From: Phytophthora sp. 'mugwort'
Taxonomy: Eukaryota; Oomycota; Peronosporomycetes; Peronosporales; Peronosporaceae
Reading direction: 5' to 3'
Length of the DNA: 43,580 bases
Assembly (NCBI GenBank): GCA_033558025.1
Contig: JAUCEF010000093.1
Coordinates: 1-43,580 of the forward strand
Part shown: piece after piece, positions 1 to 12,786 of the stretch
How the letters are laid out: each line of letters opens with the position of its first letter
Position numbering within the stretch: position 1 is the stretch's first letter
Program-made: the position numbers and the translations under genes
Notes under the pieces: generated by a model
Database searches by the model: none
Seen by the model: only the letters and a program-made list of their open reading frames with translations
Told to the model about the DNA's origin: nothing

Positions 1-894
<894 letters not shown>

Positions 895-1004
895 TTATTT
901 ATATTTTTAAATTTTATTTTAAATGCAAAATTATATATTTTATTTTTAAATCAAAAAAAGCGTTGGTTTTTTTAATTTTTTATTATCAAAAAAATAAATT
1001 ATTT

Positions 1005-1103
1005 TTATTTATTGAAAAATTGTTTGATTTTATTAATTAATTTTTTAATATCAGTAAATAGTAATAATATTAAAAAAATTATACCAATGATTTTAAATAC
1101 CAT
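1005..1103 (-). CDS. 32-residue membrane ORF, TatA-like architecture (left copy)
   Basis: Identical in sequence to the copy at 42561-42659, where it is described. It lies 13 nt after the cox2 stop and about 110 nt before the cox1 start. Exact conservation between the arms fits a real gene but is weak evidence in so short a stretch. Confidence 0.5.
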   Translation of the reverse strand: MVFKIIGIIFLILLLFTDIKKLINKIKQFFNK

Positions 1104-1116
1104 AAAAATTTTTTAA

Positions 1117-1893
1117 TTATATATTAAAATCAAAATTGATTTTATTTTTTAACCAAATTAAATAATCTTCTAATGAAACAGCTTCTACAACAATAGGCAT
1201 AAATCCATGATTTACTCCACAAATTTCACTACATTGTCCATAAAAAACACCTTCACGTTTAATAAACATTGATGTTTGATTTAAACGACCAGGACAAGCA
1301 TCTAATTTTATACCTAATGAAGGTATTGCCCATGAATGTAAAACATCTGAAGCAGTAATTAATACTCGAATATGACTATTAGTTGGAACAACCACACGAT
1401 TATCAACTTCTAAAATTCTAAATTGACCTATTGCTAAATCATCTTCTTGAATCATATAACTATCAAAAATTAAAGGTTCATCAGAAAATTCTAAATTATC
1501 TGAATATTCATAACTCCAATACCATTGACTACCAATTACTTTTAAAGTAATAATAGGATCAATTACTTCATCCATTGAATATAATAAAGCAAAAGATGGA
1601 ATAGCTACCGTTAATAAAATTAAGGCTGGAATAGAAGTCCAAATAATTTCAATAGTAGCACCATGTACAATTGTTGCTGGAATTTTATTTTTTTTTTCAT
1701 CAAAAAGAGTAATAACTCTAAATAACATCCAACAAACAAATACAGTAATCATAATTAAAAAAAACATTAAATCATGATGAAAATTAATAATACCTTCCAT
1801 AACAGGTGTTGCTGGATCTTGAAAACCTAATTGCCAAGGTTCAGCCATATCTAAAAAAGTGAATTGATTATTTATATAATTTATTATTGTCAT
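1117..1893 (-). CDS. cox2: Cytochrome c oxidase subunit 2 (left copy)
   Basis: Intact 258-codon copy, same protein as the gene at 41771-42547. The upstream leader in this arm is longer by a 38-bp duplication at 2075-2150. Confidence 0.97.
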   Translation of the reverse strand: MTIINYINNQFTFLDMAEPWQLGFQDPATPVMEGIINFHHDLMFFLIMITVFVCWMLFRVITLFDEKKNKIPATIVHGATIEIIWTSIPALILLTVAIPSFALLYSMDEVIDPIITLKVIGSQWYWSYEYSDNLEFSDEPLIFDSYMIQEDDLAIGQFRILEVDNRVVVPTNSHIRVLITASDVLHSWAIPSLGIKLDACPGRLNQTSMFIKREGVFYGQCSEICGVNHGFMPIVVEAVSLEDYLIWLKNKINFDFNI

Positions 1894-2524
1894 AATATAC
1901 TTGAAATTTATTATTTTATTTAATTTTTAATATATACAAAATTAAGAGTTTTTGAATATTAATATTCAAGAAAAAATATAAATTTTATTATTTATATTGT
2001 AAAAATAATTGAATTATTTTTTTTTTTTTCTTAAAGAATATAAAATTTTTTAAAAATTAAAATAATTTATATTAAATAATCATATTATTTTTAAAATGTT
2101 TTTATATACAATAATAATCATATTATTTTTAAAATGTTTTTATATACAATAATAAATATTAATGTAGAATATAATAAAAATGAAATAATAATTATTTAAA
2201 GAGTATTCATTTAACGATTAATCAATAATATTAACTAATAAATTAAAATTATTTAATATTGAGAATGTTTTCTTAATATAAACATTAATTAATCTGTTTA
2301 TGAATATTTTTTTAGGAATAATGGAGTAATTTTAAAATTGAATATTTATAATACATATTTTTATTTTAAACATATAAAACTATATTTATTATAAAATATT
2401 ATAAATCTAAATTTAAATTCCCTTGATTAAAAAGTATTTTAAATAAAATTTTATTTTTATAACTTGAATTTAATTAATTTCAGATATTATAAAATTTTTT
2501 TGATTTATAATATTTTATAATAAA
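1894..2524. other. Non-coding spacer trnW-cox2 (left copy)
   Basis: 631 nt with no credible gene. It holds the 18-nt palindrome TTGAATATTAATATTCAA (about 1953-1970), the 38-bp tandem duplication, and a perfect 22-nt inverted repeat (2386-2407 and 2502-2523) just before trnW. Likely the leader and control region for cox2-cox1. Confidence 0.8.
2075..2150. repeat. 38-bp tandem duplication, left arm only
   Basis: Two exact 38-nt copies, 2075-2112 and 2113-2150. The right arm has one copy at 41552-41589. This is the largest arm-specific difference and accounts for the fall in the mirror sum from 43702 to 43664. Confidence 0.92.
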
Positions 2525-2596
2525 CAGGAAAAATGGGACTTGAACCCATAACAATAATTTTGGAGACTATGATTTTACCAATTAAACTATTTTCCT
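2525..2596 (-). tRNA. trnW: tRNA-Trp (CCA), left copy
   Basis: Same cloverleaf as 41106-41177, with anticodon CCA. It lies between rns and the cox2 spacer. Confidence 0.93.
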
Positions 2597-2629
2597 AAGA
2601 CTTTTAATTTTAATTTAAGAATGCTTAAA

Positions 2630-4132
2630 GATCTCTTCCAGACACAGGTTCCCCTACGACTACCTTGTTACGACTTCATCAAAGTTACTAACCACTTTTT
2701 AGGAATTATAATTTATTTTATAAAAATTTTAAATTATTTTATTTAAATAATTATTAAATTTTATAAAAGAATTAAAAATTATTTTAAAAACAATCAACTT
2801 CCCTGATGTGACGGGCGGTGTGTACAAAGTCCAGTAACATATTCACCGCAGCATGCTGTTCTGCGATTACTAGCGATTCCAACTTCATAAGGGCGAGTTT
2901 CAGCCCTTAATTCGAACTAAGATAATTTTTGAAGATTTGCTCCAACTTATATCATTATTGCTTCTCATTGTAATTATCATTGTAGCACGTGTGTAGCCCA
3001 ACTCATAAGGGCCATGAAGACTTGACGTCATCCCCACCTTCCATTAACCTATCATTAATTTTTTCATTAGAGTACTTTTATCTATTTATAATAAATTAGT
3101 AACTAATCATAGGGGGTTGCGCTCGTTAAAGGATTTAACCAAACATTTCACAACACGAGCTGACGACAGCCATGCAACACCTGTTTTTTATATAAAAATT
3201 TTAAATAAAAATTAGCAAGAGTTGGTAAGGTTCTGCGCGTATTATCGAATTAACCACATGCTCCACCGCTTGTGTAGACTCCGTCAATTCCTTTGAATTT
3301 CAATCTTGCGATTATACTTTTCAGGCGGAGTGCTTAACGCGTTAGCTGTTATATCTAAAAATTCTAAATATTAGCACTCATCGTTTACAGCATGGACTAC
3401 CGGGGTCTCTAATCCCGTTCGCTACCCAAGCTTTCGTTTCTCAGTGTCAGTATATACCCAGATAATTGCCTTCGCCATAGGTCTTCCTTCTATTATCAAC
3501 GTATTTTATCACTCCAATAGAAATTCCATTATCCTCTATTTATACTCCAGTTTATCAGTTTTGAAAAAATGTATAAAGTTGAGCTTTAATTTGTTTCTTT
3601 CAACTTAAAAAACTACCTACAAACCCTTTACGCCTAATCATCCCGAATAATGCTCGCTCCTCCCGTATTACCGCGGCTGCTGGCACGGGTATTAGCCGGA
3701 ACTTCTTTTTTAAGTACTGTCATTTTCCTCCTTAATGAAAGAGCTTTACAACCTAATTAGCCGTCATCACCCACTCGGTATTGCTGGATCAAGCTTCCGC
3801 TCATTGTCCAAAATTCCCACTGCTGCCTTTAAAAAAGTTTGGGCCGTGTCTCAGTCCCAATGTGGCTGATCATTCTTTCAAACCAGCTAAAGATAATAGG
3901 CTTGGTTGTCTATTAAACTACCAACTACCATAATCTTGCGCAAACTCATCTTTTAACGTTAAAAACTTTAATTAATTTATTCAGTATTTTTATAAAAATA
4001 ATTATTCTGAATTAAAAGGTAGATAATTCACGTGTTACTCACCCGTTCGCTATGTTTTAAAAACATTCAACTTGCATGTGTTAAGCATACCGATAGCATT
4101 TATTCTGAGCCAGGATCAAACTCTATTTAAGT
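2630..4132 (-). rRNA. rns: Small subunit rRNA (left copy)
   Basis: Mirror of the gene near 39568-41072; ends are approximate. Conserved blocks read on the minus strand include the 5' GAGTTTGATCCTGGCTCAG region and the decoding-site GTACACACCGCCCGTC. Confidence 0.96.
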
Positions 4133-4495
4133 TTTATATTAATTATTTAATATTAATTTTTAAAATAACAAATATTTAAAAATTTAATATTATAACATTC
4201 TTATATTAATTTTTGTCTTATATTGTCTTATATTGTCTTATATTGTCTTATATTGTCTTATATTGTCTTAAAGGATTAAAATTTTTTAATTTTAAAAATT
4301 CAATTAGTTATTAATAAAAATTTCTTTGTATCACGAAAAAAAAATATTATTTTTTGAAAAGGATCCCCCCCTAAATATGTTTTTGAATTTTTTGTTGAAA
4401 AGATAAATATCTTTTTAACTTAACTATTTAAAGATATTTTATCTTTTTATCCTTTTTTTAATTTGTTTATCCTTTTTTTTTTTTTAGATCTTTAT
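4133..4495. other. Non-coding spacer rns-trnY (left copy)
   Basis: 363 nt without a gene. It contains the 10-bp tandem repeat (4215-4270), a run of seven C next to GGATCC (about 4362-4372), and several ATCTTT/AAAGAT motifs. It lies upstream of rns and may hold a promoter or processing signals. Confidence 0.75.
4215..4270. repeat. 10-bp tandem repeat upstream of rns (left copy)
   Basis: 5.6 copies of TGTCTTATAT, the complement of the array at 39431-39486. Copy number is the same in both arms. Confidence 0.95.
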
Positions 4496-4580
4496 TGGAG
4501 AAAGTAGGATTTGAACCTACGTAGAAAAATATTTCAACAAATTTACAGTCTGCCGCTTTTAACCACTCAGCCATTTCTCC
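4496..4580 (-). tRNA. trnY: tRNA-Tyr (GUA), left copy
   Basis: Mirror of 39121-39204. It has one extra A in the variable arm, probably a homopolymer error. Confidence 0.92.
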
Positions 4581-4597
4581 TAAAGATATTTTAAATA

Positions 4598-4669
4598 TGT
4601 GATTAATGGGATTTGAACCCATAATATTTACTTGGAAGATAAAGGATTTACCAATTAATCTATAATCAC
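4598..4669 (-). tRNA. trnG: tRNA-Gly (UCC), left copy
   Basis: Mirror of 39031-39102, same length and sequence. Confidence 0.9.
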
Positions 4670-4730
4670 GTATATTTTTATTGTTTAAAAAATGTTTATT
4701 ATTGTTTTAAAAAAGAAAAAGTGGAATAAA

Positions 4731-5258
4731 TTAATCCACTATTTCATAAGTATCAGGATCTAATCGATCGATATCATCTATACGTTCACCTGTTTCAACA
4801 TCTAAATAATGAAAATATCTATATAGATTCAGAGGATTTCCAGATCTTGTAATTTTTCTTTTTGGTGGTTTTGGTAAAGAGTCACTATCTGAATCAAAAT
4901 TTAAATCAGTTGAAAAATTACTAGGAAAATCGCTTGGGAAATTGTCGCTATCAAAAAAAAAAGCATCTAGAAATAAATAAAACAAAAAAGATAAAAAAAA
5001 AAAAACGAAAATAGTTGGCATATTATCGTCAATTCTTTTTAAAATACTTTTAGGTTTTTCTTCTTTTTTTAAAGCAGCTTCCTCAGCCTCAGTCTCTAAA
5101 TCTATAAAATCTTCTAATAAAGTTATTTCAAGAGGTAAAGAATTAAAATAATTTAAAAATATTTTGAAAAAATTTAGGATGTATTTTTAATATATCTTGT
5201 ATAATTTTATATAGATTATAAGCAAAAAATATCCTTTTAATAATGTTAAAAAAATCAT
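4731..5258 (-). CDS. Acidic two-helix ORF of unknown function (left copy, broken)
   Basis: Mirror of 38439-38969. It is three bases short through T-run losses (for example near 5138-5156 and 5250), so only the last 96 codons remain in one frame, from 5021 to 4731. The right copy is the better guide. Confidence 0.6.
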
Positions 5259-5357
5259 AATTTTTATAAAGAAGTAAATAAATGTCAATACTAATATTAT
5301 TCCCTAATTAAAAAATGGAAATACCAAATACTGCCTTTGGTACATTTATTTGAATTA

Positions 5358-5429
5358 AGCAAAAAAAGGGATTTGAACCCTCAACATTAACCTTGGCAAG
5401 GTTATACTCTACCATTGAGCTATTTTTGC
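5358..5429 (-). tRNA. trnG: tRNA-Gly (GCC), left copy
   Basis: Mirror of 38267-38338 with the same seven-base acceptor stem. Confidence 0.93.
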
Positions 5430-5442
5430 TAATAAATTATTT

Positions 5443-5969
5443 TTATAATAAAAATAGTGAATTTAATAATAAAAATAATTCATAATGATTTTTTGCATTT
5501 GTATGAATAGAAACATCTATTGGAGGTATATCTTTGAATTTTAAAAATTCAGTTTTTAATTCAAAAAAATCTAAAATATTTCGAATTTGAAAATTTAAAA
5601 TATTTTGATTTTTAAAATTAAAATTTATTTTAGTTAAATTTTGAAAAAGAAAAATCAAAATTTTTTCTAAAAAATTAAAAATATTTTTTTTTCTTAAAGT
5701 TATTTTACAACCTATAATTGAATTTTTTTTGATTTTTAAAAAAATATTATTTTTTTTTGATTTTGTTATTATAGGTTTTTGATTTGTTATTAATTTTAAA
5801 AGTAAAATTATATTAATTAATTTTTTTTTTTCAATATTAGCGTTTTTAAAACCAATATTTAAACATATTTTACTTATTTTAGGTATTTCAAATATATTTT
5901 AAAATTTAATTTTGTTAAAAGATCGTATATAGTAATATTTTGATAATGGATTTGTAAATTTTTTTTCAT
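5443..5969 (-). CDS. rpl5: Ribosomal protein L5 (left copy, broken)
   Basis: Mirror of 37726-38253. This arm keeps the C-terminal 71 codons open (5658-5443), including the part that is shifted in the right arm. Its N-terminal frame is interrupted near 5900 by a homopolymer indel. Combining the arms gives about 175 residues. Confidence 0.8.
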
Positions 5970-5974
5970 ATATT

Positions 5975-6346
5975 TTATAAAATATTTGAAGCTAATGCTA
6001 ATATTTTGAAATTTTTTTTCTTCCGAAATTCAGAAGTAATCGGACCAAATATACGTGTTCCTAGGGGTTTATTTTGATTATTTAAAATAATTATACAATT
6101 TTTATCAAATTTTATTATATTACCTATTGTACTTTTTTTTTGATATGTTGTATGTATAATTAAAGCTTTAAATAAATCTCCTTTAATTATTTTAATTTTT
6201 TTTTTTTGATTTAAACGTAATTTTTTAGCAGAAATTAAAATTGTATCCCCAATTTTTCCAATTTTTTTTTTATAAATTTTTATACATTGTCCTATTTTAA
6301 TACCACTATTATCATTTACTTTTAATTTAGTTTGAATTTGAATCAT
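5975..6346 (-). CDS. rpl14: Ribosomal protein L14 (best copy)
   Basis: Large-subunit protein that binds 23S rRNA and contributes an intersubunit bridge. All 123 codons are open here, the usual length for bacterial L14. The start MIQIQTKLKVNDNSG matches the family N-terminus with its conserved DNSG. The middle has PLGTRIFGPITSEFR, and the end KNFKILALASNIL corresponds to the conserved 'K..SLA.EV' close. It lies five nucleotides before rpl5 and just after trnfM on the same strand, so cotranscription is likely. The right-arm copy is broken by two A-run insertions. Confidence 0.95.
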   Translation of the reverse strand: MIQIQTKLKVNDNSGIKIGQCIKIYKKKIGKIGDTILISAKKLRLNQKKKIKIIKGDLFKALIIHTTYQKKSTIGNIIKFDKNCIIILNNQNKPLGTRIFGPITSEFRKKKNFKILALASNIL

Positions 6347-6368
6347 AAATTATATATTAATTTTAAAA

Positions 6369-6440
6369 TGATGAGAGTAGGATTTGAACCTACATCTTCA
6401 GATTATGAGCCTGATAAGTTACCTATTACTCTATCTCATC
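6369..6440 (-). tRNA. trnfM: tRNA-fMet (CAU), left copy
   Basis: Mirror of 37252-37323; assignment to the initiator is explained there. Confidence 0.8.
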
Positions 6441-6458
6441 TTATATTTTCTTCCTTTT

Positions 6459-6533
6459 TCGGAAGAAAAGGATTTGAACCTTTGATCTTCTGTTCCCAAA
6501 ACAGACGCATTAGCCAGACTATGCTACCTTCCG
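6459..6533 (-). tRNA. trnP: tRNA-Pro (UGG), left copy
   Basis: Mirror of 37159-37233, same sequence. Confidence 0.93.
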
Positions 6534-6545
6534 TTTAAAGATAAT

Positions 6546-6617
6546 TAATGATGGTAGGATTTGAACCTACAACATTAGGATTATGATTCCCACGCTCTAC
6601 CATTAAACTACATCATC
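6546..6617 (-). tRNA. trnM: tRNA-Met elongator (CAU), left copy
   Basis: Mirror of 37075-37146. Confidence 0.75.
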
Positions 6618-6641
6618 TTATTAATACTTTATTAATAAAAT

Positions 6642-6730
6642 AAGTCGAAGTGGGATTTGAACCCACGAGTTAATAAATTAACTGATAGTTTAGCAAACTA
6701 CTGCCTTAAACCTGACTTGGCTATTCGACC
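6642..6730 (-). tRNA. trnS: tRNA-Ser (GCU), left copy
   Basis: Mirror of 36962-37050, with the long class II variable arm. Confidence 0.92.
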
Positions 6731-6742
6731 TAAAATATAAAA

Positions 6743-6814
6743 CTTCTTTGATAGGATTTGAACCTACAACCTAATGGTTAACAGCCATTTGCTCTACCGT
6801 TGAGCTACAAAGAA
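6743..6814 (-). tRNA. trnN: tRNA-Asn (GUU), left copy
   Basis: Mirror of 36878-36949. Confidence 0.93.
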
Positions 6815-6831
6815 ATAATTATATTTTAATT

Positions 6832-7124
6832 TTTAAAACTTTTAGTATTTTTAAGCTAAATATTTTACAATACTTATACTTAAAACCTATTAATGTAATC
6901 ATCTTTTACAGTTTTTATATGAAAAATTTTTAAGAATGGTTTCTTACTTAGATGCTTTCAGTAATTATCCAAAATAAATTTAGCTACTCGGCTATGCCTC
7001 TCAACAACCGATACACCAGAGATTTACCCTTCTCGGTCCTCTCGTACTAGAGTTAGATTCTTGCATTTTTCAAAATATCTATAGAAGATAGGAACCAAAC
7101 TGTCTCACGACGTTCTAAACCCAA

Positions 7125-7164
<40 letters not shown>

Positions 7165-7242
7165 AACCTTCTTCAGCTCCAGGATGTGATGAGTCGACAT
7201 CGAGGTGCCAAACGACTCCGTCGATAGGAGCTCTTAGGAGTC

Positions 7243-7285
<43 letters not shown>

Positions 7286-7722
7286 AATCTTTCCACAAAG
7301 AATTATCGGATCACTATGACCGACTTTCGTCCCTGTTTGATATGTCTATCTTACAGTCAAGCAAGCTTTTACCATTATGCTCTACAATTGATAATATTAT
7401 CCAATTTGAGCTTACCTTTGTACACCTCCGTTACTCTTTAGGAGGTGACCGCCCCAGTCAAACTACCAACCATACAATGTCTATTTAAAAAATATTAGTT
7501 ATTTATTTTAATAAGAGTGGTATTTCAAGAATATCTATACAATTTACTAGCGTAAAGGTTTAAAAGATTACCACTTATACTACACATATTAGATAAAATA
7601 ACAATATAAAGATGTAGTAAAGCGTTCACGGGGTCTTTCCGTCTAACTATAGAAAATCCGCATCTTCACGGATAATTCAAATTCACTGAGTCTATATTGG
7701 AGACAGCGGGGATGTCGTTACA

Positions 7723-7779
<57 letters not shown>

Positions 7780-7835
7780 GAGTTACGGCCGCCGTTTACT
7801 GGACTTCCATTTAATGCGCAAACATTTCCTTTAAT

Positions 7836-7873
<38 letters not shown>

Positions 7874-9467
7874 GTTACCATTTAGCAGAGTCCTAAGTTT
7901 TTATTAAACAGTCGCAACCCCCTATTTTGTGACACCTAATTATTAAAAATAATTAGGTACTTTTTATCCCGAAGTTACAAAGTCATTTTGCCGAGTTCTT
8001 CAATATAGTTCTCTCATTCACCTTAGTCTACTCGACCTATCCACCTGTGTCGGTTTAGGGTACGGTTTTTAATTAAAAAAGCTATTTCCTGAAAAATTAA
8101 AAATTTTTGTCACTTTTTTAAAAAAATTTAATTTAAAAATTATCCCATCAAAATCTGCTTTCGTCAAATCTTTCTTAGGGGCCGTTTCACTCTATGTAAT
8201 ACATCTTAACATAGAAACCCTTGGATTTACGGTGATAACGATTTATATTCGTTATTTTTTGTTACTAATGCCAGCATTTTCTTTTCTGATATCTTCAACA
8301 TATTTCACAATATATCTTTATTAACATACAGAATGTTCCGCTACCGTTTTATTAAAAATAAAACTTGCCGCTTCGGTAAATTTCTTAAGTCTCGATACAT
8401 TTAGGCGCAAAAAAACTAGACCAATGAGCTATTACGCTTTCTTTAAAGGATGGCTGCTTCCAAGCCTACCTATGGGTTGTAATCATTTTTTCACTTCCTT
8501 TTTCACTTAGAATATTATTTAGAGACCTTAGCGATCAATCTGGGCTGTTTCCCTTTTGACAAAAGACCTTAGCGCCTAATGTCTGTCTATTTAAATTACT
8601 TTTTTTTGTATTCGGAGTTTCCAAGAATTCAGTAAGTTTTTACACCCCCTAGCTCAATGAGTGCTCTACCCCAAAAAAAGATTTTAAATGCTCTACTTCA
8701 ATAGATTTCGCGGAAAACCAGCTATCTCTGAGTTTGATTAGCCTTTCACTCCTAACCACAAATCATCTCCATATTTTGCCACATATGTGAGTTCGATCCT
8801 TCAAATAGTTTTACCTATTTTTCAATCTGTTCATGGTTAGATCACTCAGTTTCGGGTCTTATTTATATAACTAAAAAGCTTTTTAAAACTTGATTTATCT
8901 ACGCCTACTTTATTAAATTAAGCTTGCTATAAAAATAAACTTGCTGGCCCATTATGCAAAAGGTACACTGTTACTTTTTAAAAAGTTTCAATTGATTGTT
9001 AACATTAAGTTTCAGAATTATTTCAAACTCAAAAGTTCTTTTTCACCTTTCCTTTACAGTACTTGTCCACTATCGATCATTAATTTTTAAAAGGTTTGAG
9101 GGTGGTTCCCCAATATTCAAAAAGGCTTACACATAACCCTTTTTACTATTATAAAAACAATTATTATTCTACAGGACTTTCACCTTTTTAAGTAAATTTT
9201 TCAAAATTTTTCAAATATTTTTTTATTTTTATAAACCTAATTTCCATTTTCACTCGTCATTACTAACGGAATCTCGTTTGATTTTTTTAACAGTTACTTA
9301 GATATTTCAATTCACTGTTTTTAAAATTTTCACAAAAAAAAAGTTTTCTTTAGGAAATTTTTATTTCAAATAAAATATTATTTAATAAACTTTTCGCATT
9401 TTTTACGTCCTAAAAATCAAATTAATGCCAAGGCATCCACTTAATGCTTTTATTATTATTTATACTT
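6832..9467 (-). rRNA. rnl: Large subunit rRNA (left copy)
   Basis: Mirror of about 34214-36860; ends are estimated. It differs from the right copy at invariant positions: here the domain V stretch reads GACCCCGTGAACGCTTTAC on the gene strand, with an extra G, while the right copy has an extra C. Each arm thus carries its own error in rRNA that should not vary. Confidence 0.96.
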
Positions 9468-9487
9468 AAACCATATAAATGGTTTAA
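9466..9487. promoter_or_regulatory. Hairpin at the rnl 5' boundary (left copy)
   Basis: Nine-base-pair stem TTAAACCAT/ATGGTTTAA with a four-base loop, mirror of 34194-34215. Confidence 0.5.
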
Positions 9488-9491
9488 ATTT

Positions 9492-10240
9492 TTATTTTTT
9501 TTTCAAATATTCATTAATTAATTTTAAATTTAAATGAAAAGGATATAAAATTGTTTTATAAGAAGGTTCTTTAAAAAACATACCTGTTTTTATTTTTTTA
9601 TTTCTATGTAAATAAGAAGTTATTAAAGGTTTTGATGGTTTTTTTTCACCTAAAATATAATAAATATTATTTTTATAAGAATATTTGTTATTTTTTTGAT
9701 AAGGATATTTATTATAACGTTTATAAGAAGAAGAATATTTATTCTTTTCTTGATTAAAATGCTGTTTATAAAATTTTTTATCTCCTTTCAAACTATTATT
9801 TTTTTGAAAATTTCTAGTTCTTTGAAAACCTTCATTTTTTTGAAATTTCTATTTTTTTGAAAACCTTCATTTTTTTGAAAATTTCTATTTTTTTGAAAAT
9901 TTCTATTTTTTTGAAAACCTTCATTTTTTTGAAAATTTCTATTTTTTTGAAAACCTTCATTTTTTTGAAAATTTCTATTTTTTGAAAACCTTCATTTTTT
10001 GAAAATTTCTAGTTCTTTGAAAACCTTCATTTTTTTGAAAATTTCTAGTTCTTTGAAAATCTTCGTTTTTTTGAAAATTTCTAGTTCTTTGAAAATCTTC
10101 GTTTTTTTGAGAATTTTTATTTTTTTGAAAATTTCTATTTTTTGAAAACCTTCGTTTTTTTGAGAATTTCTATTTTTTTGAAAACCCTCGTTTTTTTGAG
10201 AATTTTTATTTCTTTGAAAATTTTTATTATCCTTTTGCAT
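9492..10240 (-). CDS. Hexapeptide-repeat ORF with S4-like C-terminus (left copy, broken)
   Basis: Mirror of 33436-34189, with the same 24 hexapeptide units. Several A/T-run losses break it into open blocks, one of which covers the complete 99-codon C-terminal part (9791-9492) that is shifted in the right arm. Both arms together give a 250-residue reading. Confidence 0.7.
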
Positions 10241-10242
10241 AT

Positions 10243-10702
10243 TTATTTAATAATATGAATAATATCACCTTTATGTAATATAAAATTAGATTTACTTATA
10301 ATTTTATTATTAACCTTAATTTTTTTATGATTAATTAATTGTTTTGCTTGAAAATAGTTTTAACTAATTTTAATCTTACAAGATTTATATCTAAGCGACT
10401 TTCTAATAAAATTACAAATTTTTAAAGATATTTATTTTATTATCTTTTTTTAATAATTTTTGAAATAAATTTTTTAATTGATATTCATGAATACATCCAT
10501 AAAAATTCCGAAATTGTTGTTTTTCAAAATAATCTTTTTTGAAAAAATTTTTACGTTTTTCAGGTTTTATTTCTTTTCGATATCTTAATTTTTTTTTAAA
10601 TAAATTCCATTTTTTTGATTTTAATTTTAATAAGTTTAAATTTTTATGTATGTTCCTATTATTTTGAAAACATATTTTATTTCTCGGTCTTAATTTATTC
10701 AT
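10243..10702 (-). CDS. rps4: Ribosomal protein S4, N-terminal and S4 domains (left copy, broken)
   Basis: Mirror of 32972-33433, two bases short in total, so only the first 96 codons are open. The stop and the start of the next ORF are identical in sequence to the right arm, so the split between the two ORFs is supported by both copies. Confidence 0.85.
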
Positions 10703-10710
10703 CTTATTTA

Positions 10711-11301
10711 TTAAAATATTTTACGTAATAAATACATTAAAGTATATATTGATTGAATATTTTTAGAATTCATTACTACAGGATAATTAATATTTTGTAT
10801 AGTTTGACTTGTATTTACTAATGAAATAGTAGGAATTTTTAAAACAGAAAGTTCTGATTTAAAAAAGTATCTTTTACAGAACTTTTTATAACTAAAATTA
10901 ATTTAATTTCATTTTCTTTAATAAATAATTAATTATCTTATTAAATGTTGTATTCATAATTTTATTAGTAATTAAACCATTTACCCATTCTTTTGTAAAA
11001 AAAATGATATTTGGATTTTTTTTTATAAAAGATGTAGTTAATAAAAATTTAATTTCATTATCATTCCCTATTATTAAAATTTTTCATTTTTTTTTAATAT
11101 AATTTTAGTTAAATTAAATATACGTTTTAAAAAAAATGAAACATTTTTTAAATTAATTATAGTATAATCATGTCTACTTCCAAATATAAAAGATAATAAT
11201 TCTTTATTTGTATCTATTAAAGATTCTCCATACATATTTTTTGATTTAAATAATAAATTTAATAAAATATTATTATGTTTTTTTTTTTTTTTTTGTATCA
11301 T
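10711..11301 (-). CDS. rps2: Ribosomal protein S2 (left copy, broken)
   Basis: Mirror of 32370-32963, three bases short in scattered homopolymers; open only over the first 75 codons. Confidence 0.85.
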
Positions 11302-11307
11302 ATTTAA

Positions 11308-11908
11308 TTATTTTTTACTTTTTTTTCCCTCTTTTTGTAAAATTTTTCATTTTTTAATAATAAACCTTTTCCTTTATATGGTTCAGGTTTTTTATGATTT
11401 TTAATATAATGTACAAATTGATGTAAAAAAATATAATCGATACTACTAAAAATTAAAGTATTTGTTTGATTAATAATTTCAATATTAATGGAATTGGAAT
11501 TCTAATATTATGACTAAAACCTAATTTTAAAATTAAAGTATTATTTTCAATAAAAGCTTTAAAACCTATACCTTTTAATATTAAATTAATTTTAAAACCT
11601 TGTAAAACACCTTTTATTTTTATTTTATTAATTTATTGTATAAATTTAAAATACTTTTTTTTTTTTTATTTTTATTAACAATAATTAATAATTTATTTTT
11701 TTTATAAAAAAATATAAATCATTAATTATTGTTAAAGATAATAAACCTAAAGATGTTTCAAAAAAAATTATTTATTATTACTATAAATTTTTAAATCTGT
11801 TGGAAAAATAAAAGTTTTATCAATAAAAAATAAATTAATATTTCCTAAAGAACTTTTAAAAAAATTTTTATTTTTTAATTTAACATTTTTTTTTATTATT
11901 TTTATCAT
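11308..11908 (-). CDS. rpl6: Ribosomal protein L6 (left copy, broken)
   Basis: Mirror of 31758-32363, five bases short through several A/T-run losses, with no long open frame. Confidence 0.8.
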
Positions 11909-11913
11909 AATTT

Positions 11914-12295
11914 TTAAATAATTTTACAAATCAATTCACCACCAACATTTAATTTTTTAGCTTGTAAATCTGTTAAAATACCAATAGATGTTGAAAGAAT
12001 ATAAAATCCTGTTTTTTTTTTATATAAATCCTTATTAGCAATATAATAAACGTTTTCCCGGTTTTGATAAACGTTTTATTTCAGTAATAACTGCTTTATT
12101 TTTTCTATATTTTAAATAAATCTCTAATTGATTTTTGGAATTTATCTTATAACTTTTTATAAAACCTTCTTTAATTAAGATATTTAAAATATTTATACTT
12201 TGTTTTGATTTTTGTTGTACTATTTTTGATTTTTTTACTAAATAACCATTTTTTATTTTTGAAAATAAATTGGAAAGAGTATCTGTTATAATCAT
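11914..12295 (-). CDS. rps8: Ribosomal protein S8 (left copy, broken)
   Basis: Mirror of 31371-31751. An extra T near 12045 stops the frame after 85 codons. Confidence 0.88.
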
Positions 12296-12302
12296 AATTA
12301 AA

Positions 12303-12603
12303 TTACCAACTATATTTAGAAATACCGGGTAAAAACCCTTTTGATGCTAATTTACGTAATTGGATTTCTGGATATTTTAAATAAACGATAAATACTTTTA
12401 GAACGTCCAGTTAAAACACACACATTTTTAATTCTAGTAATTGATGAATTTTGATGGAAAAAAAACCACTTTTGTTGTAATTTCCATCTTAAATTTTTTT
12501 CAATATTTAAATTTTTTGAAAGAATTTTTAAAGTTAATCTATTTTTTTCAAAATTTTTAAATAAATTACGTTGTTTAATATTTTTTTTAATTTTTTTTTG
12601 CAT
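12303..12603 (-). CDS. rps14: Ribosomal protein S14 (left copy, broken)
   Basis: Mirror of 31064-31363. An extra base near 12366 shifts the last 20 codons. Confidence 0.88.
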
Positions 12604-12629
12604 AAAATTATATTTAAGAAAGATAAATA

Positions 12630-12702
12630 TGGAGATAATCGGATTCGAACCGATAACATTATATTTGCAAAACATACTTTCTACCAGTTGAAATATATCC
12701 CC
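12630..12702 (-). tRNA. trnA: tRNA-Ala (UGC), left copy
   Basis: Mirror of 30965-31037; two nucleotides from trnK. Confidence 0.9.
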
Positions 12703-12704
12703 AA

Positions 12705-12776
12705 TAAGTGTATGGGATTTGAACCCAAGACCATCAGATTAAAAGTCCGGTGCTCTACCAGCTGAGCTATACACTT
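12705..12776 (-). tRNA. trnK: tRNA-Lys (UUU), left copy
   Basis: Mirror of 30890-30962, one A shorter in the T-arm/acceptor junction, which would cost a stem pair. A likely base-calling loss. Confidence 0.9.
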
Positions 12777-12786
12777 ATTTAAAAAA

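Noticed and set aside
6332..6538. Plus-strand ORF containing RVGFEPTS and KGFEPL (also 37154-37360 minus)
   Set aside because: These motifs are the usual translation of antisense tRNA T-arms; the ORF covers trnfM and trnP.
9795..10222. Possible CRISPR or satellite array
   Set aside because: Units are directly adjacent 18-mers without spacers and stay in one coding frame in both arms.
12571..12765. Plus-strand 64-codon ORF over trnA and trnK
   Set aside because: Antisense to two tRNAs and the rps14 start, with no independent support.
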